Below are positions 1 to 12,392 of a stretch of 64,000 nucleotides of DNA, piece after piece. A program made the position numbers and the translations under genes. The stretch is from Elephas maximus indicus (lineage: Eukaryota; Chordata; Mammalia; Proboscidea; Elephantidae). The notes beneath the pieces are model-generated. The model searched no databases, was not told the DNA's origin, and saw only the letters and a list, made by a program, of their open reading frames with translations. The DNA is taken from the NCBI RefSeq assembly GCF_024166365.1, contig NC_064820.1, forward strand, positions 85,636,001-85,700,000, given 5' to 3'. The first letter of the stretch is position 1, and each line of letters starts with the position of its first letter.

Positions 1-139
1 GCTGGCCTTCGAAGCATTCAGTTTATTCAGGAAACTTCTTTGCTTTTGGTTTAGTCCAATTGTGCTGAACTCCCCTGTATTGTGTGCTGTCTTTCCCGTC
101 ACCTAAAGTAGTTCTTATCTACTATCTAATTAGTGAATA

Positions 140-168
140 CCCCTCTCCCACTCTCCCTCCCTCCCCAC
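140..168 (-). repeat. G-rich tract of the L1-A 3'UTR
   Basis: The plus strand is a C/T run (ccctctccc, ctccctccctcccc), so the L1 sense strand has several closely spaced runs of three or four G. The same tract occurs at the same 3'UTR position in L1-C, L1-D and L1-E. L1 3'UTRs of many mammals carry such G-quadruplex-capable tracts; formation here is inferred. Confidence 0.6.
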
Positions 169-222
169 TCTTATAACCACAAAAGAATGTTTTCTTCTCA
201 GTTTAAACTATTTCTCAAGTTC

Positions 223-3200
223 TTATAATAGTGGTCTTATACAATATTTGTCCTTTTGCATCTGACTAATTTCACTCAGCATAATGCCTTCCAGGTTCGT
301 CCATGTTGTGAAATGTTTCTCAGATTCCTCACTGTTCTTTATCGATGCGTAGTATTCCATTGTGTGAATATACCATAATTTATTTATCCATTCATCTGTT
401 GATGGGCACCTTGGTTGCATCCATCTTTTTGCTGTTGTAAACAGTGCTGCAATAAACATGGGTGTGCATATATCTGTTCGTGTAAACGCTCTTATTTCTC
501 TAGGATATATTCCGAGGAGTGGGATTGCTGGATCATATGGTACTTCTATTTTTAACTTTTTAAGGAAGCGCCAAATCAATTTCCAAACTGCTTGTACCAT
601 TTGACATTCCCACCAGCAGTGTAGAAGTGTTCCAATCTCTCCACAGCCTCTCCAACATTTTTTTATTTTGTGTTTTTTGGATTAACACTGGCCTTGTTGG
701 AGTGAGATGAAATCTCATTGTAGTTTTGATCTGCATTTCTCTAATGGCTAATGATAGTGAACATTTTCTCGTATATTTGTTAGCTACCTGAATGTCTTCT
801 TTAGTGAAGTGTCTATTCATATCTTTTCCCCACTTTTTAATTGGGTTATTTGTCTTTTTGCAGTTGAGCTTTTGCAGTATTATGTAGATTTTGGAGATCA
901 GGCGCTGATCAGAAATGTCATAGCTAAAAACTTTTTCCCAGTCTGTAGGCAGTCTTTTTACTCTTTTGGTGAAGTCTTTGGATGAGCATAAGTGTTTGAT
1001 TTTTAGGAGCTCTCAGTTATCTAGTTTTTCTTCTACATTCTTAAAAATGTTTTGTATACTATTTATGCCATGTATTAGGGCTCCTAGCATTGTCCCTATT
1101 TTTTCTTCCATAATCTTTATCATTTTAGATTTTATATTTAGGTCTTTGATCCATTTTGAGTTAGTTTTTGTGCATGGAGTGAGGTATGGGTCTTGTTTCA
1201 TTTTTTTGCAGATGGATCTCCAGTTATGCCAGTACCAGTTGTTAAAAAGACTGTCTTTTCCCCATTTAACTGTTTTGGGGCCTTTGTCAAATATCAACTG
1301 CTCATATGTGAATGGATTTATGTCTGGATTCTCAATTCTGTTCCATTGGTCCATGTATCTGTTGTTGTACCAGTAGCAGGCAGTTTTGACTACTGCGGCA
1401 GTATAATAGGTTCTAAAATCAGGTCAAGTAAGGCCTCCCACTTTGTTCTTCTTTTTCAGTAACGCCTTATTTATCCGAGACCTCTTCCCCTTCCATATGA
1501 AATTGGTAATTTATTTCTCCATCTCCTTAAAGAATGTCCTTGGGATTTAGATCGGAATTGCATTAAATGTATAGATCACTTTTGGGAGAATAAACATTTT
1601 TATAACGTTAAGTCTTCCTATCCACGAGCAAGGTATGTTCTTCCACTTATGTAAGTCTCTTTAGGTTTCTTGCAGAAGTGTACTGAAGTTTTCTTTGTAT
1701 AAGTCTTTTACATCTCTGGTAAGATTTATTCCTAAGTATTTTATCTTCTTGGGGGCTACTGTAAATGGCATTGATTTGGTGATTTCCTCTTCGATGTTCT
1801 TTTTGTTGGTGTAGAGGAATCCAACTGATTTTTGTATGTTTATCTTGTATCCCGATACTCTGCTGAACTCTTCTATTAGTTTCAGTACTTTTCTGGAGGA
1901 TTCCTTAGTGTTTTCTGTGTATAAGAACATGTCATCTGCAAATAGAGATACTTTTATTTCTTCCGTGCCAGTCTGGTTGCCCTTTATTTCTTTATCTAGC
2001 CTAGTTGCTCTGGCTAGGACTTCCAGCACAATGTTGAGTAAGAGTGGTGATAAAAGGCATCCTTGTCTGGTTCCCGAACTCAGTGGGAATGTTTTCAGGT
2101 TCTCTCCATTTAGGGTGATGTTGGCCGTTGGCTTTGTATAAATGCCCTTTATTATGCTGAGGAATTTTCCTTCTATTCCTATTTTGCTGAGAGTTTTTAT
2201 CATGAATGAGTTTTGAACTTTGTCAAATGCCTTTTCTGCATCAACTGATAAAATCATGTGATTCTTGTCTTTTATTTTATTTGTGTGGTGGTTACATCAA
2301 TTGTTTTTCTAATGTTGAACCATCCCTGCATACCTGGTATGAATCTCACTTGGTCATGGTGAATTATTTTTTTGATATGTTGTTGAATTCTATTGGCTAG
2401 AATTTTGTTGAAGATTTTTGCATCTACGTTCATGAGGGATATAGGTCTATAGTTTTCTTTTTTTGTGGTGTCTTTACTCGGTTTTTGTATCAGCGATATG
2501 GTGGCTTCATAGAATGAGTTTGGTAGTATTCCGTCCTTTTCTATGCTCTGAAATACCTTTAGTAGTAGCAGTGTTAACTCTTCTCTGAAAGTTTGGTAGA
2601 ACTCTGCAGTGAAGCCGTCTGGACCAGGGCTCTTTTTTGTTGGGAGTTTTTGATTACCTTTTCAATCTCTTCTTTTTTTATGGGTCTATTTAGTTGTTCT
2701 ACCTCTGTTTGTGTTAGTGTAGGTAGGTAGTGTGTGTCTAGGAACTCATCCATTTCTTCTTGGTTTTCAAATTTGTTTGAGTATAGGTTTTCATAGTAAT
2801 CTGATATGATTCTGTTAATTTCAGTTGGGTCTGTTGTGATATCGCCCATCTCATTCCTTATTTGGGTTATTTGCTTCCTCTCCTGTTTTTCTTTTTTCAG
2901 TTTGGTCAATGGTTTATCAATTTTGTTGAGTTTTTCAAAAAAACAGCTTTTGGTCTTATTAACTCTGTCAATTGTTTTTCTGTTGTCTGTTTCATTTAGT
3001 TCAGCTCTGGTTTTTATTATTTGTTTTCTTCTGGTGCCTTTGGGTTTCTTTTGTTACTCTCTTTCTATTTGTTCAAGTTGTAGGGATAGTTCTTTGATTT
3101 TGGCCCTTTCTTCTTTTTAGATGTGTGCATTTATTGATATAAATTGTCCTCTGAGCACCACTTTTGCTGTGTCCCAAAAGTTCTGATAGGAAGTGTTGTC

Positions 3201-4037
3201 ATTCTCATTGGAGTCTATGAATTTCTTTATTCCATCCTTAATGTCTTCTATAATCCAGTCTTTTTTGAGCAGGGTATTGTTCAGTTTCCAAGTGTTTGAT
3301 TTCTTTTCCCTGCTTTTCCTGTTATTGATTTCCACTTTTATGGCCTTCTGGTCAGAGAAGATGCTTTGTAATATTTCACTGTTTTGGATTCTGCTAAGGC
3401 TTGTCTTATGACCTTATATGTGGTCTATTCTAGAGAATGTTCCATGTGCACTAGAAAAGAAAGTATAGTTGGTTGCTTTGGGTGGAGTGTTCTGTGTATG
3501 TCTACAAGGTCACGTTGGTTGATTGTGGCATTTAGATCTTCCGTGTCTTTATTGAGCTTCTTTCTGGATGTCCTGTCCTTCGCTGAAAGTGGTGTGTTGA
3601 AGTCTACTACTATTATCGTGGAGCTGTCTATCTCACTTTTCAGTGCTGATAGACTTTGTCTTATGTATCTTGCAGCCCGGTCATTAGGTGCATAAATATT
3701 TAATATTGTTATATCTTCTTGGTGTATTGTCCCTTTAATCATTATATAGTGTCCTTCCTTATCCTTTCTGATGGATTTAACTTTAAAGTCTATTTTGTCA
3801 GAAATTAATATTGCCACTCCTGCTCTTTTTTGATTGTTGTTTGCTTGATATTTTTTTTTTCCATCCTTTGAGCTTTAGTGTTTTTGTGTCTCTAAGTCTA
3901 AGGTTTGTCTCTTGTAGGCAGCATATAGACGGATCTTGTTTTTTAATCCACTCTGCCACTCTCTGTCTCTTTATTGGTGCATTTAGTTCATTTACATTCA
4001 GGGTAATTATGGATAGGTATGAATTTAGTGCTGTCAT
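223..4037 (-). pseudogene. L1-A ORF2 remnant (endonuclease and reverse transcriptase)
   Basis: Successive open pieces in different frames give one ORF2 protein. The endonuclease N-terminus lies at 3798-4037 (SIITLNVNELNAPIKRQR, then a CCLQET motif). More endonuclease follows at 3425-3817 (NIYAPND; the GDFN catalytic motif reads VDFN) and at 3117-3335. Next comes the RT N-terminal region at 2574-2909, RT with the FADD motif at 1661-2257, a thumb-like part at 1013-1354 and the C-terminal domain at 223-820. Multiple frameshifts and stops make it non-functional. In L1-C the equivalent region is broken only once. Confidence 0.9.
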
Positions 4038-4499
4038 TTTGATTTCTTTTTTGTGTGTTGACAGCTTATTTTTCCCACTTGATTTTATGTGCTGATAAGA
4101 TTTTTTTAATATATTGTCCTTTCCTCGTATTTGTTGTTGTTGATTTTGTTTCTGCTGAGTCCGTATTTTTCCCTTGTATTTTATTTTGATGAGTAGGATA
4201 GTTTGTCTCCTTTGTGGTTACCTTACTATTTACCCTTATTTTTCTAAATTTATAACTAACTTTTATTTGTTTGTATTGCCGTATCTTCCTGTCCATATGG
4301 AAGGTGTATGATTACATTTCTTAGTCCCTCTTTATTATTTTAATGTTGTCTTCTTTTATATAATAACATCGCTGTTACCTTGTGTTGGGCTTTTTTTTTT
4401 TTTTTTTTTTAAATCTTGCTTGGTTTTTTTTTTTTTTGATTTCCCTGTCTGGGTTGACTTCTGGTTGCTTTGCCCGGTGTTCTGGTCTTGGGTCGATAC

Positions 4500-5518
4500 C
4501 TGATATTATTGATTTTCTAACCAAAGAACTCCCTTTAGTATTTCTTGTAGTTTTGGTTTGGTTTTTACGAATTCCCTCAACTTGTGTTTATCTGGAAATG
4601 TCTTAATTTCACCTTCATATTTAAGAGACAGTTTTGACGGATATATGATTCTTGGCAGGCAATTTTTTTCCTTCAATTTTTAAAATATGTCATCCCATTG
4701 CCTTCTTGCCTACATGGTTTCTGCCGAATAGTCCGAGCTTATTCTTATTGGCTCTGCCTTGTAGGTGACTTTTCTTTTATCCCTTGCTGCCCTTATAATT
4801 GTCTCTTTATCTTTGGTTTTGGCAAGCTTGATTATAATATATCTTGGTGATTTTCTTTTAAGATCTACCTTATGTGGAGTACGATAAGCATCTTGGATAG
4901 ATATCTTCTCATATTTCACAATATCAGGGATGTTTTCTGCCAACAAATCCTCAACAATTTTCTCTGTATTTTCTGTTATCCCTCCCTGTTCCGGTACTCC
5001 AATCACTCGTAGGTTATTACTCTTGATAGAGTCCTACATGATTCTTAAGGTTTCTTCATTTTTTAAAATTCTTTTATCTGATTTTTCTTCAAATATATTA
5101 GTGCCAAGTGATTTATCTTTGAGTTCAGAAATTCTAGCTTCTACTTGCTCAGTTCTGCTCCTCTTTCTATTGAGTTATCTAATTCTGTAATTTTATTGTT
5201 AATCTTCTGAAATTCTGATTGCTGTCTGTCTATGGATTTTTCCAGCTTATTAAACTTTTCATTATGTTCCTGAATAATCTTTCTAATTTCTTCAGTTGCT
5301 TTATCTGTGTGTTCCTTGGCTTGTTCTGCATATTGCCTCATTTCCTTCCTGATGTTTTGAAGGGTTCTCTATATTAAACTTTTGTATTCTGCATCTGGTA
5401 ATTCCAGGAATGCACTTTCATCTAAAAGATCCCTGGATTCTTTGTTTTGAGAGCCTGTTGAGGTGATTATGGTCTGTTTCTTTATGTGACCTGATATTGA
5501 CTGTTGTCTCCAAGCCAT
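4500..5518 (-). pseudogene. L1-A ORF1 remnant (RNA-binding chaperone)
   Basis: The likely start codon is at 5516-5518 (product begins MAWRQQS, like MARRQQS in L1-C). Open pieces at 5141-5341 (coiled-coil type) and 4710-5006 (VIGVPEQGG-type RRM start, then ISIQDAYRTPHK and RISSDYSAETM) match the L1-C ORF1 in order. A stop follows SAETM, where L1-C continues for a further C-terminal domain. Several frameshifts separate the pieces. A T-rich stretch at 4391-4438 lies in the inter-ORF region. Confidence 0.85.
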
Positions 5519-6783
5519 CTATAAGTTATTTTATTAGTTTATGGTTGCTTACAGTGTCATAGCTGCTTGTTTTGTTTTGTTTTGGTATACCCCTATGGGT
5601 TGCTTGAGTGAGCTAGCTTGATTATTTTCGCCTTTGGAGCTCTGGTGTCCTGTCCCCAACTGGCTAGAGATGTTATCAGGTATATGAGTCTAGGAGTCCA
5701 TTCAGTTTTCTTGTATGAATTCAGCTCAGGTTTCCAGGTAGCTGATATCAAGTGAGTAGCACAGGCTCTGTCCTACAGTCTTAGAGGGGCAGGGATGATT
5801 GGCGTATATACCCGTATCTGATTGCAGGAGGGTGTCACGCTCTGAACAAGGCAGGGGGCTGAGAACCGACCCCCAAGTGTCTCTGAGGAAAACACGTCTC
5901 TGTTCCCTAGAGCATGCTGGTGGGTGGGCTCTGCAGAGGGACCGTGGGCACCCAAAGTTTTTGTTGTAAGGACTGGGAGGTACCACTTATCCCTGGACCC
6001 CTGTTGTGACTGGCTGGGCGACCTAAGTGGAGCCACCAGTCCTTAGGTCCCTGTTGTGGGTAGGTGAGGACCTTAATAGGCAAAGCAATGTTGAACGTCA
6101 AACACCCACCTCTCCACCACAGCACCGCTAAAATGGTTGGAGTTTGCCAACAAGGGCCTATTCTCCCCAAATAGGCCCACACAGGTCCATGCAGAAGGGA
6201 AAGGTGCTCAAGGTCCAGGGACGGTTTATGCCTGGACAGGAGCCACTTCTGTCCTAAGTTTCCACAGTTAATGGAGCTGGCAAATTATCCTTTCCCCCAG
6301 TTGCAAATTTTTTCCTTGCCCAAGGCCAGGAGGATGGCCCTAGGTGCTCACCAGGGTCTATCTCAGGCCTAGGGATTCAGCCACTGAAGCTGGCTTGGGG
6401 ATCGGGGCTGGGGGGCGCAGTAAAATATACACTGAGAGCGCTGTTCTCCTCAGGTCCCGGAGGTATGAGTGGTCTGTGTGGCTGGCTGCTTCTCCCCAAG
6501 GAAACTGCGGCCAAACGCTAGGACCAGCCTGCCGCCGCTGCTGCCGCTGCCGCTCCGGGAATGGTGCCTGAGGGCTCTCCGCGATTGAGGTCCGGTGACT
6601 CCTCTCCACTTCTGAATGGCCTCTTCCTCTCCCTGCCCCTCAGTTCACTGTCTAAGCTTTTCTTTGATGCTCAGGGCTCCCAGCTTGTCACAAATATACT
6701 CGTTTCACTTGTTTTTTGGCTCTTTGTTGTAAAGAGGGCTCGATGGAAGCATCTGTCTATTCTGCCATCTTGGCTCCGCCTCT
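5519..6783 (-). promoter_or_regulatory. L1-A long 5'UTR with internal promoter start
   Basis: About 1.27 kb of GC-richer, non-coding DNA lies between the L1 5' end and the ORF1 start. The first bases on the minus strand include CCAAGATGG (6765-6773 on plus as ccatcttgg), which matches the YY1-type site that positions L1 transcription starts in other mammals. CpGs concentrate at 6400-6600. It is far longer than the 5'UTR of L1-C. Promoter activity is inferred from position. Confidence 0.7.
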
Positions 6784-8998
6784 CATTTTTTTACTATTTT
6801 ATTAATCCATATCTCACTGAGGCACTCTGTTCCTAGCTAAGTATGAAGAGGTGGGATTGGGTACAATTTGTACCATATCCTTGGTGGTCTGTAATTATAT
6901 CTTAACATCCAAATACTATTCTATTCAACTTTGCAGAGCTTAACCATCCCTTAACATTTTACCTCTCCCCAGTGCTCTGTGGAACACTTAGGTCTTCATA
7001 AAATTATGTTGCAACATGTCATGAGACTAAATAAATTGAATTAAAGTTATCATTTTATACTTGGAGCCAATCATTATAAAGGGAAAAGAAAAAGAATTTA
7101 AGCTTTTTAATTGTAAAACTAATATAACAGTGTTATGGACAATTTTGAATAAAAAATCATCAAAAGAAATATACAATCAACACTTGTTTTAATTTGTGCA
7201 GATTGTCATGGTAGGCCATATTATAGATATATTTTTACACAGTTGTGATGTTAATAAAAATTTGTGTGTAGTCCTTTATCAAGGGAAAATTGGAATCTTT
7301 AGGAAGTCAATCTTGATAAATTTGCTGGTCATATGTAGTGTTCCGGTATTATATGTAATCAGTTTGCATTCACTATCCAGGGGAAGACTGTTTAATAGTT
7401 TCTCTTTCTTTGGTCACCTACTTTGTCTTCTAGCCTCTGTTAGACCAAGGGAACTTGGTTGCTATAATGAGTTTATGAAGAAAGCCCCTATAGAATTCCT
7501 TAAAATATCAAGCTCTTTTAATGCTTTTATGGTATTCGTTAGCTCTTAATTGTTTAAGAGAAATTATAAAACAGGAGTATTATGAAAGCAGGACATTGTT
7601 TGCATTTCAGAATCTGGGTGAGAACCTTCTTTACTGTTACGTTTTGACTTTTACTTTCTTCCAAGCTCTGTGGTAATAAGAATTTTATCTTCAGAGACAA
7701 TGATGCTGTATCTTAGTGTAGCCTTTTTTATTTTTGCTGTGCTTTCAGGGATAGGACCTTTTACTATGAACAGTGCTGTCCTTCAATTCTAGGAATTTTT
7801 CTTGTATTATTTATTTATTGGTTCATAATTTATTTGTTTCCATTTTCTATAGTCTCTTTTTGGGGGGGAGTCTCTATTTTTTAGCATGTTAATCCTCTTG
7901 GACTGTCTCTCTGTCTATTATTCATCTCTGTCTTCTTTTTGTTCTACTTTTGGTATATTTCCTCACATTTATCCTTCAACTTTTCAAATAAATTTTTATT
8001 ACTAACATCATGTCTTTTAATTTTTAAGAACTCTTTCTTGGTATCTGAATGTTATTTTTCTATTGCATCATACTCTCGTTTCATAAATGTAATACCTTTC
8101 TTAATCTCTCTGAGGATATTAATAAGAAAATTTTGAAATTTTCTTCCATTCTCTTTAGTATCTCTGAGTTTGTATTTTCTGCTTCACATTCTCACGACTA
8201 GTCTAGTGGAAGAAAAAAAATTAAGCAAAAAGTTGCAGAGTTTAATCTCTTTGACTCTGGTTGGCTTAACTTGGAGTTTTGCTCATTATTGAACCAGTCA
8301 CCATTTCAGGGGACCACAGTGCTCCAGCTGGTTAGGAGTGGATTATTGTTCCATCCCTAGAGCTAGACAGGGAGTCAGACCCCCCAGAATCATCTGAGTG
8401 TTGGGGAAGAGCTGGCCTTCAAAGAAAACTAGGAGGCTGTTACTAGGAAAAGAGCAAAGGGATATTGGATGGCCAAAAATATAACAAATATGTTTAGTAT
8501 AGCACCTGGTGCAGGGATGTTCCCTGCAACAACCTGACCTAGAGTTCAAAAAGTCAATGTCTGAACTCCTACAGTAGCCAGCCACTCATAATCTCAAGAC
8601 AACCCAATCTATCACCAGACAACACTGATTCTTAGAAATGTCTTACACTGAGGTAAATTCTATCTTCCTTTAGCTGTCATTTGTGGCCTTAGTTCTGCAT
8701 TTGGGCATGCCCTTGAGATGTGTGAAGACAGCTATCATGTTCCCTGGTCTTTTCAGACTCAACATCCCCTGTTGCTGTAGCTATTTTTAATGTGACAACG
8801 TTTTGAGTCCTTTCCCAATCTTAGCCCCCTTCTTTTTTCTTCTTGGTTTATGAGTAGTGTAAATCATAGAGTACTATCATTTCATACTTTCAAAATTGAT
8901 TTATCCGAAGCTGTTCAAATTAGTTTCTGAATGTAATCAAAGAATGTGTAAAACGTTTACTTATTATTCACTCAGCTGGTCATCTTTTGAGCCTCTAC
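6784..8998. other. No gene recognised; A/T-rich intergenic DNA
   Basis: No convincing coding region. 7800-8200 is T-rich. A stretch near 8690-8880, with a TCTTTTCAGACTCAACATCCCC-like core, resembles old CR1/L3-type LINE remnants on the minus strand, but the match is weak. The rest shows no repeat I can name. Confidence 0.4.
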
Positions 8999-9065
8999 TA
9001 CAATAATTCTCAATAATTTTGCTACACATTAGAATCACCTGAGAAACTAAAAATTCCTGGTGCCC
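8999..9065 (+). mobile_element. MER5-like hAT DNA transposon, left half
   Basis: The segment contains CTACACATTAGAATCACCTG, typical of the terminal inverted repeat region of MER5A-type non-autonomous hAT-Charlie elements. Its partner, CAGGTGATTCTAATGTGCCA, lies at 9851-9870. The element is split by an old L1 (9066-9761). Its age fits the common ancestor of placental mammals. Confidence 0.65.
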
Positions 9066-9761
9066 CAAAAACAAAAAATAACAAATGTTGGTGAGGATAG
9101 AGAAATTGGAACTCTTGTACATTGCTGGTGGGATTGTAAAATGGTGCAGCCACTGTGGAAAAGTTTGGCAGTACCTCAAAAAATTAAACATAGAATTACC
9201 ATGTGACCCAGCAATTCCACTCCCAGGTATATACCCAAAAGACTTGAAAGCAGGGATTCAAACAGATACATGTACACCAATGTTCATTGTAGCGTTATTC
9301 ACAATAGCCAAAGGTGGAAACAACCTGAATGTCCATCAACAGATGAATGGCTAAACAGATACGGCATATGCATACAATAGAATATCATTCAGCCATATAG
9401 AAAAATGAAGTTCTGATACATTCTATCGCATGTATGAACCTTGAAAACATTGTGCTGAGTAAATAAGTCAGGCACAAGAGGACAGATACTGTATGATCCC
9501 ACTTATAAGAAATATGTAGACTAGGCAAATGCATAGAGATAAGAGTTTACCAGTGGTTACCAGAGGCTGGAAGGATCGGGGATGGAAGTTATTCTTCAAT
9601 ACTGAGTTTCCATTTGGGGTGATGAAAAAATTTGGAAATGGATAGTAGTGATTGTTACACAACATGGTAGATGTGATTAATGTCACTGAATTCTACATTT
9701 GAAAAATGGTTAAAATGACAAACTTTTTGTTATATATATTTTATCACACACAAAAAAATCT
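9066..9761 (+). mobile_element. Old L1 (L1M-type) 3' fragment inside the MER5-like element
   Basis: An open stretch at 9085-9354 translates to the ORF2 C-terminal region (LPCDPAIPLPGIYPKDLKAG, then CTPMFIVALFTIAKGG), followed by an L1M-like 3'UTR with the phrase CCAGTGGTTACCAGAGGCTGG. No poly(A) or clear target duplication survives beyond an approximate 'gatgccc/ggtgccc' match at the two junctions. Confidence 0.8.
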
Positions 9762-9897
9762 TGATGCCCAGGCCACAACCCAGACAAAAATTGGACTCTC
9801 TGAGCTGGGGAGATGGAAACTCAGGCTTTGGTTTTTTTTTTTTAAGGTCGCCAGGTGATTCTAATGTGCCACCAAAGTGGAAAACCACTACTATGTG
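9762..9897 (+). mobile_element. MER5-like hAT DNA transposon, right half
   Basis: It resumes with TTGATGCCCAGGCCACAACCC and ends with the inverted counterpart of the left terminus (CAGGTGATTCTAATGTGC, then GAAAACCACT). A T-run near 9832 may be a small later insertion or slippage. Confidence 0.65.
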
Positions 9898-9903
9898 ACC
9901 CAC

Positions 9904-10056
9904 CTACTGCCATCAAGTCGATTCCAGCTCATAGTGACCCCATAGGACAGAGAAGAACTACCCAGTAGGATTTCCAAGGAGCGTCCGGTGGATTTGAACT
10001 GCTGACATTTTGGTTAGCAGCCAAGCTCTTAACCACTGTGCCACCAGGGCTCCACT
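9904..10056 (-). repeat. AfroSINE, short type
   Basis: The reverse complement begins GGAGCCCTGGTGGCACAGTG and continues with the tRNA-like box B region (GGTTCGAATCC-type) and the conserved tail GGGTCACTATGAGCTGGAATC. About 150 bp. It abuts the MER5-like element. Confidence 0.92.
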
Positions 10057-10106
10057 ACATGACAGGTCTCCTTAAAAATATGATCCTAGTACTTGTAGGT
10101 TTCCTT

Positions 10107-10192
10107 AAGATTTTTATTTTTTTTTATTTTTATTGTGCTTTAAGTGAAAGTTTACAAATCAAGTCAGTCTCTCATACAAAATATGTTTTTAA
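10107..10192 (-). mobile_element. Very short 5'-truncated L1 3' end
   Basis: Contains the same L1 3' terminus as at 27007 and 56775 (TTTTTATTGTGCTTTAAGTG, then AAAGTTTACAAATCAAGTCA). Only about 80 bp of the element is present, giving a severely 5'-truncated insertion. Confidence 0.8.
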
Positions 10193-10962
10193 GAAAATGA
10201 ATTTGAGGCATAACTCTATCAATTGTCTCTGGCTCACCTTGTGCACTTTCTGTATAGGATTATCCATTAAGTCACATAGAGAAAGTAACCTGGGCATACA
10301 GCTCTTTGGGCATGTGTAATAGTTAAGGTTTCTGAGAAAAGCAGTCATATTCATACTAAGTAGAATCTACTGTTTTTATATAATTTTCTCAGTTTGGTTG
10401 ATAAATCTTGGAGGGTTGTTTAACTGACCTCATGCAGCCTCCAGAACAACATTATATTCAGGTGGAAACGTCTAGAAGAGCTTTTTGAAATTACTTTCAA
10501 CAACAAAAGATGTAGTCCTGTCTTTTATGACTATGAATTAGAGGCCATCTGTGAAGCTGCTGAGTTTTACAGAAAACCCTGCATTTAGACTGACATTTAT
10601 CTTGTAAAGTGGCAGTAGAAAAAATTCTGAAACATTTACAGAACAAAGGTTAAGGCCAAATATTCTCGGTATAATATTTATAGAGCACAAATCTGCAAAA
10701 AATGGGGAACTTTATTATTTACATTTTACTACGATGTCTACTGTGTGTTTTAAAATTCCATGTTAAATAAAATAGAAGGGAAGAGTGGGAGGAGGGAGAG
10801 ATTGAGGGAGGAAGCAAATCTTGTGAGTTCGATGAGCCTTCTTTGAACTATCTCCTGACACTTTCTGACTCCAGAACATTCCCCCCGACTTTTTATTTTG
10901 AATGTTTTCAAGCATATACAAAAGGTGAAAGAATAGGGCATGACACCTTTTTTTTTTATTAT
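10193..10962. other. No feature recognised
   Basis: A/T-rich sequence without a convincing ORF or nameable repeat. A purine-rich stretch lies near 10775-10815 and a T-run at about 10948. Confidence 0.4.
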
Positions 10963-11460
10963 TAGTTTTGTATTGCTGCATATTACCATAAATTTTGCAG
11001 CTTAAAACAACACATATTTATTATCTCACAGTTTCTTCAGGTCAGGATCCTGGAAATGGAGTAGCTGGGTCCTCTTATGGCCACATAAGGCTGCAATCAA
11101 GGTTTCAGCAGGGGTTGTGGGCTAATCTGAGGCTCAGCTACGGGAGGATCCACTTCCAAACTCACGGGGGTTATTGGCAGAATGCAGTTACTTGTAGCTA
11201 TAAAACTGAGGACTTTAGTTTTTTGCTGGCTGTTAGCTGGAAGCTGCCCTCGGTCCTAGAGATCACTGCAAGTCTTTCCCATGTGGGATTTCCTAACATG
11301 GACACTTGCTTCCTCAAAGCCGACAAGTGTTAGGGAAACTCCAGCAAGACAGGAACTACTCTTATGTAACTTAATCACATAATCATGTACATTTACACAT
11401 AACCACGTACATCCTATCCCATTTTCTATATTCTGTTGGTTAGAAGCAAATCACAGGTAA
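10963..11460 (+). repeat. Ancient interspersed repeat of common placental type, family not assigned
   Basis: The sequence TTTTGTATTGCTGCATATTA, followed by CAGCTTAAAACAACACA and ATTTATTATCTCACAGTTTC, is shared with a widespread placental repeat. It continues with GCTGCAATCAAGGTTTCAGC and GGATCCACTTCCAAACTCAC. I recognise the pattern but cannot assign the family from memory. A 112-residue open stretch here is fortuitous. Confidence 0.5.
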
Positions 11461-11814
11461 CTAACTACCTGCACTCAAGAGGAGGTGAGTCACAGAAGGG
11501 TATGAACATTAGGAGGCAGAAACCATAGAGGTCACTCTAAGCCTGCCCATTTCAACTCTTCTTTTAAATTAAAGAATTGTTAACATTTTACCACATTTGC
11601 TTTCTTTGTCTCTCATACGTATTCATTTTTGCTGAACTATTTAAAAATACTTGTCATAACTGACATTTCCCCCAAATATTCAAGCATTAATCCCCTGAGA
11701 ATAAGCACATTCCTACATAATTACAACACTATTCACAACTATTATCAAGAAAATTACGATCATTTAATATTCAGTTCATGTTCAAATTTCCCTCAATTGT
11801 AAAAACATTTTTTT

Positions 11815-12212
11815 CTAAGGCAAAACTATAGAGATAGTAAAAATATCAGTGGTTGCCAGGGAGTTAGGGGGAGCGTGGAGGGATGAATAGGTGAAGCTCA
11901 GGGCATTCCTGGGGCAGTGTACATTCTGTACCATACTGTAATATGGAAATGTGAGAGAACCTATTTGTCAAAACCCAGAGGACTGTATGTACAACACGAA
12001 GAGTAAACCCTACTATAATTATGGACTTGAGTTAATAATAATATATCATTATTGGTTCATCAATTGTAACTGATGCATCATACTTATGCAAGATGCCAAT
12101 ACTAGGAGAAACTGTGTGCAAGGGGAAAAGGGTGTATATGGGAACTATCTGTACAATTTTTCCATAAACCTAAAACCTCTCTAAAAAGTAAAATCTATTA
12201 AAAATGTCCAAG
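11815..12212 (+). mobile_element. Old L1 3' end fragment
   Basis: Typical L1M 3'UTR wording: ATCAGTGGTTGCCAGGGAGT, later TGTACAATTTTTCCATAAAC and CTAAAACCTCTCTAAAAAGT, ending A-rich. No coding potential remains. Confidence 0.75.
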
Positions 12213-12392
12213 ATCCAAACAAGTTTCATGCCTTGCGTTTGGTTATGTATTTTCAGTCTCTAATTAGTCTAGACCAGTTATGCCATTCATTTAAAAAAAA
12301 AAAAAACTGTCATATATACAGAAAAGTGAAAAAAAAAATCACTTGTGACCATAGCTAGAACAACAAACAAATAATAGATCTAAAGATTGAAA

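Larger units (their letters stand above)
1..6783 (-). mobile_element. L1-A: L1 LINE, complete at the 5' end, 3' end beyond the window
   Basis: On the minus strand this reads 5'UTR, ORF1, ORF2, 3'UTR. The 5' end at about 6783 carries the L1-type start GAGCCAAGATGG. ORF2 ends near 223 with the L1 C-terminal signature [10 protein letters not shown], and the 3'UTR begins below that. Bases 1-200 are nearly identical to the 3'UTR of L1-D at 27790-28010, so the two belong to the same or a sister subfamily. The poly(A) end would lie to the left of base 1. Both ORFs are broken by many stops and frameshifts, so the copy is dead. Confidence 0.93.

Noticed and set aside
9904..10056. Functional tRNA gene in SINE heads
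   Set aside because: The heads resemble box A/B promoter elements but do not form a complete tRNA cloverleaf and are followed by the SINE body and tail.
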